From: Alphaproteobacteria bacterium
GTDB taxonomy: Bacteria > Pseudomonadota > Alphaproteobacteria > Rhodobacterales > Rhodobacteraceae
Reading direction: 5' to 3'
Assembly: GCA_030425945.1 (NCBI GenBank)
Contig: JAUHZL010000109.1
Span: forward strand, 1 to 8,391
Length of the DNA stretch: 8,391 bases
Of this stretch, positions 1 through 6,431 are shown one piece after another. A model generated the notes under the pieces. That model saw only the letters and a list, made by a program, of their open reading frames with translations, was not told the DNA's origin and searched no databases. The position numbers and the translations under genes are program-made. Within the stretch, counting starts at the first letter, position 1. The number at the start of each line of letters is the position of its first letter.

Positions 1-1545
1 GTGGGTGGCAGTGGAGGACAGGATGTAGTTCTCCAGTCCCAGCCACATCTCGGTATTGCGGTTCAGGTCGGCATGTTGCGGCGCGCAGACGGTGTAGTGA
101 AAGCTGTCGGCATCGGATTGCCGTGCGACATCGTCGTCTGGGCCCCAATTCGTTGCCGCCCGCCGCACCAGGTGGCCGCGGTCGATCTCGGGGTCGCCAT
201 AGTCGGCGCCGCCCAGCTGGATCGACTCGGGCAGGCGCATGTCCTTGCCCCAGGCGATGTTGCGCCGCTTGAGCGGGCGCATCCGACTTCCGTCGATATT
301 GAGCGCGCAGAGCGCGGGCATCTTCTGGGCCGCCGAATGTAGCACCGAGAAATGGCGATAGCGCAGTTCGAACGGGCGCTCCGCGCTGGCATCCGAGGGT
401 CGGGCGAGGTCCAGCCAGCCGGGCAGCACCGGCAGCGGCACCTCGGCCACGCGCAGAAACTGCGGATCATAGCCAGGGCGCCCGGCGAAATGGTCGGCGG
501 GGCGCTGTGGGTCGCGCCGCTCGTCCAGGTCGGGCAGGGCAGTGCCGGGAACCAGCCCGCGCTCGCCCGCCATCAGGGCGCGCAGGGTGCTGGCGCGCAC
601 CGCGCTGTTGGCGACGCCGTATTCGCCCGCGAAATGCAGACCCACGGCGACGCGGCGTTCCAGGCTGATGACGGGCGAGCCGGAATTGCCCCCCAGCGTC
701 GTGCAGTCGTGTGAAAGCACCTCGTCTGCGCCCGCGGCGGTGATGCGCCCGGGCGAGAAGCGCTTGATGTCGTAGAGACCGCGGAAATACCGGTCCATCG
801 CGCCGGAATCGTTGCGATAGGGATCGGCGGCTGGGTAGCCCACGACTGCGACCAGTTCGCCGCTTTCGGTGTCGCTGTCGGCCAGCGGGATCGGCACTGG
901 CGCCATTCCGGCCGGAAAGCGAAGCCGGGCCAGCGCGACATCGGCCTGAAGATCGTCGGCGATGTAGGTAAATCCCTCGACCCGGTGCAGGCGCGCGGCG
1001 TCGGCGGGCGCCCCGGGCTCTTCGGCTGTGTTGAAGCGCGCGCCGTAGCGGGCGCTGCTGGTCGGCGCGAAGAGGAACACGCCGTCGCCGCGATGGGTGC
1101 GGCGGGCGACCTCGACGGCGACATGGCGGTTGGTGACGATCAGCGGCTCGGCGGGATCGTCCTGCACCACCCAGGCGGTGCCGCCCCAGGACTTGGCGTG
1201 ATTCACGAATTCCACCCTCCCGACCGAGGGCAGGAAGCGTTCGACCCCGGTGATGCGGTCGGCGATGTCATGGGGATAGGCGGCGCCGTCATTGGCGTCT
1301 TCCAGCAGCGCGGTCTTCCCCTCGACCTGGTCGTTGCGGACCATCAGCGGCGGGCGGCCCGCCAGCCGCACGATCGCCTCCAGGAACATCGGCTGATACG
1401 CAGATTCCAGAGTCGAGCCGGGGGCGCGAAAAGCAGTGGCGACATCGTCTGGTTCAAGGCCCAGTTCACGCAGGACCGGGTTGCCGCGTTCGGCGGCGCG
1501 ACGGATCAGGTCGCGGCTGCGGTCGGAGATCGGGGTGCTGGTCAT
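1..1545 (-). CDS. Trypsin-like serine protease fused to a NUC1 (EndoG/Serratia-type) DNA/RNA non-specific nuclease; C-terminus cut by window edge
   Basis: The reading frame is open for 515 codons from ATG at 1545-1543 and leaves the window at position 1 without a stop. Residues 1-95 are a mostly helical N-terminal region. Residues about 96-330 are a trypsin-like domain with His141 (TNRHVAV), Asp202 (ADVALARL) and Ser288 (GGNSGSPV), so the triad is complete. After a linker, residues about 385-515 match the NUC1 fold: DRGH at 452-458 region (Asp455 to His458, the general-base His), then APQHADLNRN with the metal-binding Asn495, and Glu505 in WLGLENY. The first conserved Asn of the usual TNxxPQ motif is Val486 here. 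The NUC1 family hydrolyses DNA and RNA with a single Mg2+. The start is fixed by AGAGG eight bases upstream. The gene is last of the four seen, 24 bases after the STAND gene. I infer that it is the effector, held or released by its own protease domain or by its neighbours. There is no signal peptide, unlike the secreted nucleases of this family. Confidence 0.9.
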   Translation of the reverse strand, partial: MTSTPISDRSRDLIRRAAERGNPVLRELGLEPDDVATAFRAPGSTLESAYQPMFLEAIVRLAGRPPLMVRNDQVEGKTALLEDANDGAAYPHDIADRITGVERFLPSVGRVEFVNHAKSWGGTAWVVQDDPAEPLIVTNRHVAVEVARRTHRGDGVFLFAPTSSARYGARFNTAEEPGAPADAARLHRVEGFTYIADDLQADVALARLRFPAGMAPVPIPLADSDTESGELVAVVGYPAADPYRNDSGAMDRYFRGLYDIKRFSPGRITAAGADEVLSHDCTTLGGNSGSPVISLERRVAVGLHFAGEYGVANSAVRASTLRALMAGERGLVPGTALPDLDERRDPQRPADHFAGRPGYDPQFLRVAEVPLPVLPGWLDLARPSDASAERPFELRYRHFSVLHSAAQKMPALCALNIDGSRMRPLKRRNIAWGKDMRLPESIQLGGADYGDPEIDRGHLVRRAATNWGPDDDVARQSDADSFHYTVCAPQHADLNRNTEMWLGLENYILSSTATH

Positions 1546-1553
1546 CGTCAATA

Positions 1554-1558
1554 CCTCT
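1554..1558 (-). promoter_or_regulatory. Ribosome binding site of the trypsin-NUC1 gene
   Basis: AGAGG on the minus strand lies eight bases before the ATG at 1545, inside the 24-base gap after the STAND stop codon. It supports this start over the nearby in-frame TTG at 1551, which would sit only two bases from the site. A proper site of its own suggests this gene can be translated without coupling to the STAND gene. Confidence 0.65.
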
Positions 1559-1569
1559 GATGAAAAGTG

Positions 1570-4500
1570 TCAGTCGAATTCTTCGGATCGGGACAGGGCT
1601 GCGGGCACGGCCAGCCCAGGTGGTAGGTCGCGGCGCAAGGCGGCAACGGCGCGCGCACCTGCTTCGCTGTCCAGCATTCGGCCCTTGAGGCGGTCGGCCA
1701 GCCGAGCCTGCGCCTCGGGCGCGGGCAGCCAGAGCCGCGTCAGGCGGTCGGCATCGCGGGGCGGCATGGCCAGCATGTGCTGAGTGAGGGTGTCCAGCCC
1801 CATGTTTCCACGCCAGCCCTGCGGCGGGTGCTTGGACAGCGCCCACAGCCCGTGCGACAGCCGCCGCCAGCGCTCGCCCGAGACGGCTAGTCGCGCGGTC
1901 TCGGCGTCGCGCAGCGCCAGGGCCATGGCGGTTGCCGCCTCGGTCAGCAGCCCGCAGGCGGCCAGGAGGTCCAGCATGTCGAAAGGTGTGTCCGACGCGC
2001 GGGCCACACTGTCCGGCGCCACGGTGATCCACGGCATCTGAAGGCGTAGGATATCGGGCAGGCGCGGGGCCAGAGCGGCCAGCCATGCCGCCCGCGCCAC
2101 GCCCGTACGGTCGGTGGCCAGGGCGGTCAGGGGGACCAGATGCGGGATCATCGGTGCGATGCTCAAGCCGGGGCGCAGGGCGTCCGGCAGGTCGGGGGTC
2201 AGCGAGACGCCCGAGCGTTCGCGCCGCACCTCGGCCTCGGCCCGCAGACGCGTTGCGGCGCCTTCGTTCATGCCGTGCAGCCAGGGCGAAAGCAAGGCCT
2301 CGGCCCGCAGTCGTCCGTCCGAGGGCGAGGAGTCCGCGGCACCCGTCATCGCCACCGCCACGTCATACGCCGAGCCCAGGAGCGCGCTGCGCCCGGAGGC
2401 GGACGGCGCGGGCAGATCGGGCAGGCGACGGCGCGCCGTGACGAAACGTGCCTCGGCGTCGATTTCGCGCAGCACGCGGGCGAGCGCCGTGTCTTGGTTG
2501 TCCCAGGGTGCGCCCATGGCCCGCCAAAGCCGCATGGCCGAGGCCCAGGCGCCCGAGAGCCACAGGTAGGCCAGCACCACCACTGCGCCGAGGTCGTCGG
2601 CTTGGAAGGGGTTGGATAGCGCCTTTTCCACCAGATAGGCTGCCTCGCGCCGGTCGCCGCCGGTCAGCATCAGGCGAAGGTCGTCGGTCAGGCGTGGGTC
2701 GAGCGGGCGGAGCGTTCCGGTGATCCCCTTCGTCAGGCGGCTTGTAGCGGGGTCGAGAAAGAAGGCAGGAACGGGGAGTTGCACCGGAAAGAGCGATGGC
2801 GGCGGCACGATGGAGTCGATATCGGTCGTGTCCATCCTATAGACCGGTGCGGTATCCGTCAGCGCATCGTCCGTGCCTTCACGGAAGTTGTCAGACCGTT
2901 CTCCCCGGGCACGGCGCAGCACGTCGCGGGCCGATGGGGGTAGCTCGTAGATCATGGAGGCGCCAAGCTGTGTGGCGGCGAGTGGGTCGATGTCCGGAAC
3001 ATCCGCCCCTATGCGCGTCAGTTGTAACCGGTGATAGAGCGCGGCGCTAGGGTCCGCGCTGGCCAGCGCCTCGGCGGCGCGGGCGTTGACGCGGCCGGCT
3101 AGCTTCGGCTGGTCAGCGTAGAGCAGCGGCAGGAAGGCGGCACGGATGTCGGCGCGATGGCGCAGCCAGCCGCCGCCGCTGTTGGCCTCCACCAGCCAGT
3201 GCTGGGTCGCGAGGTCATCAAACAGGGCCTCTGCCTGTCTCTCGGTCAGGGAAAGGTCCAGCGCGGGGGCCAGGATGCTGCCAATATGCGCAGGGTGGAT
3301 GCGGTGCAGCACCAGCCCGGCCTGTGCCAGAGCGTTCAGCGGCGGATCGAGCCGCGACAGGATCGCACGGTAGAGATAGGCGCCCGTCGTGTCCGGCCCC
3401 GCGCCCGGTGCCTCGGACAGCGACAGCCCGTCGGCATGGGCGCGCGCGGCCAGTTTTAGCAGCAACGGGTTGCCTTGGGCCAGCGACAGGATGGAGGTGC
3501 GCGCCACTTCTGGCACGTTCTGTGCCCCAAGGTAACTGTCGGCGACGGTGTCAGGCAGGCCCTGCAGAACCAACCTCGCGCCGCAGCGATCGGGCACCGG
3601 ATCCAGCGCGTCGCCCCGCCCCGCAGAAATCACACATAGCGGCTCGATACCCTTGGCCAGCAGGATGTCGAGGTTCTCGAACAGTCGCATCACGGCGGTT
3701 TCACCGCGGGCGCGCAACACCTCCAGCGTGTCGAGCACGACAAGAATCGGCCGGGGCTGGGCGGCCACGATCCGGCCCATGGCGGACAGCAATTCCCGCG
3801 GCAGGGCATAGGCGGCTTCACGCGCGGACAGCGCGCTGCGCTCGCGCGCGGCTTGTAGACGGCTGTCGCGCAGCGCTGCCGCAGAGGAGGGAAGCGCGTC
3901 TCCGATCTGGCGCGAGACCTCTTCGAAGAACGCGGTGGCGTCGGTGACGGCGAGACCCGAGCGGTCGAAATCAAGCCAAACCGTCAGAACCCCGGTATCG
4001 CCGGCCGAGGCCGCCTGCACGGCGGCTTGCAGAAGGTAGGATTTGCCGATGCCGGGCAGTCCCGAGACGTGAAGGCTGCGCACTGGTGCCTGGCGATGCG
4101 GTTTGGCGATCCATTCGGCGATGCGCGCCTGTTCGGCCTCGCGTCCGAAGACACCGTCCGACATAAGCTCGGTGGCGCGGGCGCGCTGTTCGGCGGCGTT
4201 CAGGGCGCTGCGAAGGGCCACGACCTGATCGTGGGCTGGGGCCTTCGGGCCTGCCCTTTCCAGCGTGTGCAACCGCCGCGCCAGCACGGCGGCGGGTGGC
4301 GGGCGGGAGCCTTCGGCATAGCGCACAAGGCGGCGGATGGCATCGGGCTGATAGCCCACGATACCCGTCAGCGCCTCGACAAGGGCGCCGACACGGCCCT
4401 TCAGCGCGCTTTCTGGAAGCTGGTCCAGGACCTTTCTACGCACCGCCGGACGCAGGGTCCAGACCTGCCCTTCCTGGTCGCGGGTGACGGTGCAGTCCTC

Positions 4501-4668
4501 GCGCAGTTCCGACAGGGCTGCAGCGATTACCAGGTCATCCTCGGGCAGGGCGCCGCGCAGCTTGGCCAGCATTCCGGCAGGGTGGAATCGGTTTTGCAAG
4601 GCGGCGTCTTTCCGCAGCCGGGCGTGGAGGTCGCGCACGGCCTCGGGATCGGGCTGCCGCCGGGTCAT
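1570..4668 (-). CDS. STAND-family NTPase with winged-helix-like N-terminus and long helical C-terminus
   Basis: This 1,032-residue protein starts at ATG 4668-4666, which overlaps the preceding stop as ATGA. A longer reading with 53 extra residues is rejected because that part lies inside the trypsin gene and is Arg/Pro-rich. Residues 1-170 are helical, with a WTLRPAVRRKVLDQL stretch (70-84) like winged-helix segments seen in other STAND proteins. The NTPase follows: VFGREAE at 173-179, Walker A GLPGIGKS at 203-210 (Lys209), Walker B ILVVLDTLE at 308-316 (Asp313), a sensor-like SAGR at 348-351, and the GNPLLL (GxP) motif near 399-404 that marks STAND ATPases. Residues about 430-560 look like the usual winged helix and helical part. 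Residues 560-1032 are an Ala/Leu/Arg-rich helical array with no motif I recognise, in the place where STAND proteins bind their trigger. There is no nuclease, TIR or protease domain in this chain, so the effector is probably supplied in trans by the protease neighbours. STAND proteins are NTP-driven switches that oligomerise on sensing a ligand. Confidence 0.9.
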   Translation of the reverse strand: MTRRQPDPEAVRDLHARLRKDAALQNRFHPAGMLAKLRGALPEDDLVIAAALSELREDCTVTRDQEGQVWTLRPAVRRKVLDQLPESALKGRVGALVEALTGIVGYQPDAIRRLVRYAEGSRPPPAAVLARRLHTLERAGPKAPAHDQVVALRSALNAAEQRARATELMSDGVFGREAEQARIAEWIAKPHRQAPVRSLHVSGLPGIGKSYLLQAAVQAASAGDTGVLTVWLDFDRSGLAVTDATAFFEEVSRQIGDALPSSAAALRDSRLQAARERSALSAREAAYALPRELLSAMGRIVAAQPRPILVVLDTLEVLRARGETAVMRLFENLDILLAKGIEPLCVISAGRGDALDPVPDRCGARLVLQGLPDTVADSYLGAQNVPEVARTSILSLAQGNPLLLKLAARAHADGLSLSEAPGAGPDTTGAYLYRAILSRLDPPLNALAQAGLVLHRIHPAHIGSILAPALDLSLTERQAEALFDDLATQHWLVEANSGGGWLRHRADIRAAFLPLLYADQPKLAGRVNARAAEALASADPSAALYHRLQLTRIGADVPDIDPLAATQLGASMIYELPPSARDVLRRARGERSDNFREGTDDALTDTAPVYRMDTTDIDSIVPPPSLFPVQLPVPAFFLDPATSRLTKGITGTLRPLDPRLTDDLRLMLTGGDRREAAYLVEKALSNPFQADDLGAVVVLAYLWLSGAWASAMRLWRAMGAPWDNQDTALARVLREIDAEARFVTARRRLPDLPAPSASGRSALLGSAYDVAVAMTGAADSSPSDGRLRAEALLSPWLHGMNEGAATRLRAEAEVRRERSGVSLTPDLPDALRPGLSIAPMIPHLVPLTALATDRTGVARAAWLAALAPRLPDILRLQMPWITVAPDSVARASDTPFDMLDLLAACGLLTEAATAMALALRDAETARLAVSGERWRRLSHGLWALSKHPPQGWRGNMGLDTLTQHMLAMPPRDADRLTRLWLPAPEAQARLADRLKGRMLDSEAGARAVAALRRDLPPGLAVPAALSRSEEFD
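4665..4668 (-). promoter_or_regulatory. ATGA start/stop overlap coupling trypsin-iSTAND to STAND
   Basis: The stop TGA of the upstream gene (4667-4665) and the start ATG of the STAND gene (4668-4666) share bases as ATGA. Such overlaps usually mean that ribosomes finishing the first gene restart on the second, which keeps the two proteins in fixed proportion, as expected for partners in one complex. Confidence 0.8.
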
Positions 4669-6428
4669 GCAACCAGCCTCTGGCGCAAGCTTCGGGACAG
4701 GCGAAGCGCGACGTCTTCCAGATGTTCCGCCGCCAGACGGTCGCCGCGCCGCGACCGTCCGGCAATGGCCTGCTCGACCTCGTGGCGGATGATGTCGGGC
4801 GACCAGTCCAGACCTGTGTCGCGGCAAGCCTCGGTCAGAGTTGCGCGGATGTCAGCGACGGGTGTGTCGCCTAGTATCTCGACCAGCATGCCCGGGCGGG
4901 TCGAGGTCTGGGCGTCATCGATGCTTTCGAAACGGGTGTCGACCAGGCCGTAGGTCTCGAATCCGGCCAGCACGACATGCACGCCCGCGATGCGCATGGC
5001 CAGGCGAACGATATGCTCCAGCTGGAACTGGGCGCGCTGGCCCAGACCTTCGGGCGGGTTCTCGAAGAACAGCCATTGCTGGCGCCCGGCTGCGGCAATG
5101 GCGCCGAGGCGATCCATCAGCGCGGCGGCGCGGTCGGCGTCGCCGGCGGTCAGCGTGGTCTCGTCGCCGCGCACCCCGGCGCGGGGCGTTGCGGGATCGG
5201 CACCGGTCAGGCCGTCGATGGTGGCGATCAGGTCGCCGCTGGCCTGTTCCGTCGGGATCAGCGTGACATCGGCAGCAACGTCCAGCCCTTGCAGTAGGGA
5301 CGTCAGGATGCGGTGGCTGAAGGACAGGCCGGTTGCCATCGTGGTATCCGCGCGGCGGACCCACAGACCTGCCAGCATCGGCACCTCGCCCAAAGCAAGC
5401 GCGCGGGCCGCTTCGACGAACAGGCTGCGCCCCAGCACCAGATGCCCGTCGGGCGAGCCGTCTAAGGACCAGATCGCACGCAACCGGCTGTCGGCGGTGA
5501 TCTCGCCACGAAAGGCCGCATTGGCAGCAAAATGGTCGAAGGGTACCAGACGGCGATTGTTGCCTCCCCGCAGTCGCCCCTGATGCAGGCCGACGAAGCG
5601 AAGCCCACGGTCGAAGCCCGGCCCGCCGGACGAGCCTGGTTCGGTCGCGATGTCATGGACGAGGCGCAGATCGCCCGGGTTGCGCAGTACGCGCCCGGGG
5701 CTGCCGCCTGTGTCCTCGCCCTGCGGGAAATGCACCAGGAACAGGTGGCGTGGGCCGGTCCAGTTCGGGTCCAGCCCCTCAGGCAGGCCAATGGCGGCAA
5801 GGCGGCGCCCGACCGGGTGCAGAAGCTTCAGCAGCGCCGCGTCGGCATAGCTGTCGGCGGCGGCCGCCGGGGGCAACGCGCCCAAGTGCTCGTCGGGGTG
5901 GCAGGGCGAGTCCCAGACTTTGCGGGCGACATGGCGCGTCCCGTCCTCGGCCATCACCTCCAGCCGCTGTCCGGGCGTCAGCGATTCTATGACATGGGCC
6001 GCAGTCAGCACGAGGCGGGGCGAGACGAAGGCGCCGGACCCCTGCGGTGCCCCGTCGATCAGGATGCGACAGCGAAAGGCCTTGGCACTGAAGGCGAAGT
6101 GGCCCAGCGCGGCCAGATCAAAGCCGCCCTCGGTCACCTGTCCGATGGCCAGGTCCTGCACCGCGGGCTGGGGGGCAAAGGGCGGTGCCTCTACCTCGGG
6201 CAGCGCGACCTGCCGGGCACGCAGCATGACGAGGAAGGCGTCGGTCTGCGCCATCTGCTCCAGCAGCGACAGCAGCATCTCGGCGGTGTCGATCCCTCGC
6301 ACCATGGCCTGCGCCTCGATCGCATCGAGGAGGTAGGTTGCTGCTCCGGCGCCGAGAAACCGCAGCGTCTCGTCCACCACGGGGCGGTGGGCGTCGATAA
6401 CGACGGCCAGGGCGGCGGCGGTCAGCAT
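4665..6428 (-). CDS. Trypsin-like protease with C-terminal inactive-STAND-like (degenerate P-loop) domain
   Basis: This is a 587-residue protein. Residues 1-85 are a helical region without a recognisable motif; it sits where effector-associated adaptor domains are found in related conflict proteins, but I cannot assign a family. Residues about 105-310 are a trypsin-like domain with His145 (LTAAHV), Asp196 (YADAALL) and Ser267 (EPGSSGGP), so it looks active. From about 330 there is a STAND-type layout: HLVLGRSLFVEA (329-340) at the usual entry to the NTPase, then MLAGLWVRRADTTMATG where a Walker A loop would be, with no GxxxxGK[ST], then a strand QQWLFFENPPE (450-460) at the Walker B position, and HVVLAGFETYGL (484-495). 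This fits the inactive STAND modules described in bacterial conflict proteins, which are thought to bind partners, not NTP. The gene begins three bases after the subtilase stop, in the same frame, with no good ribosome binding site, so it probably depends on re-initiation. It ends in ATGA with the STAND gene. Confidence 0.85.
   Translation of the reverse strand: MLTAAALAVVIDAHRPVVDETLRFLGAGAATYLLDAIEAQAMVRGIDTAEMLLSLLEQMAQTDAFLVMLRARQVALPEVEAPPFAPQPAVQDLAIGQVTEGGFDLAALGHFAFSAKAFRCRILIDGAPQGSGAFVSPRLVLTAAHVIESLTPGQRLEVMAEDGTRHVARKVWDSPCHPDEHLGALPPAAAADSYADAALLKLLHPVGRRLAAIGLPEGLDPNWTGPRHLFLVHFPQGEDTGGSPGRVLRNPGDLRLVHDIATEPGSSGGPGFDRGLRFVGLHQGRLRGGNNRRLVPFDHFAANAAFRGEITADSRLRAIWSLDGSPDGHLVLGRSLFVEAARALALGEVPMLAGLWVRRADTTMATGLSFSHRILTSLLQGLDVAADVTLIPTEQASGDLIATIDGLTGADPATPRAGVRGDETTLTAGDADRAAALMDRLGAIAAAGRQQWLFFENPPEGLGQRAQFQLEHIVRLAMRIAGVHVVLAGFETYGLVDTRFESIDDAQTSTRPGMLVEILGDTPVADIRATLTEACRDTGLDWSPDIIRHEVEQAIAGRSRRGDRLAAEHLEDVALRLSRSLRQRLVA
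4677..4681 (-). promoter_or_regulatory. Ribosome binding site of the STAND gene
   Basis: AGAGG on the minus strand, eight bases before the ATG at 4668 and inside the last codons of the trypsin-iSTAND gene. It decides the start in favour of 4668 over the earlier in-frame ATG at 4827. Confidence 0.6.
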
Positions 6429-6431
6429 GGC

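Noticed and set aside
573..1124. Minus-strand open frame of 183 codons
   Set aside because: It is a shifted reading of the trypsin domain of the trypsin-NUC1 gene; its Ser/Pro/Arg-rich protein has no motif, while the real frame carries the full catalytic triad.
4669..4827. Longer N-terminus for the STAND protein from ATG 4827
   Set aside because: The extra 53 residues are Arg/Pro-rich and lie wholly inside the trypsin gene; AGAGG plus the ATGA overlap support the start at 4668.
4027..4953. Open frame of 308 codons on the plus strand
   Set aside because: It is antisense to the Walker A region of the STAND gene and the end of the trypsin gene, and carries no recognisable motif.
6375..6428. 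Signal peptide at the N-terminus of the trypsin-iSTAND protein (MLTAAALAVVIDAHRP)
   Set aside because: The hydrophobic run is only about nine residues, has no positive charge before it and an Asp right after it; the attached STAND-like domain also argues for the cytoplasm.
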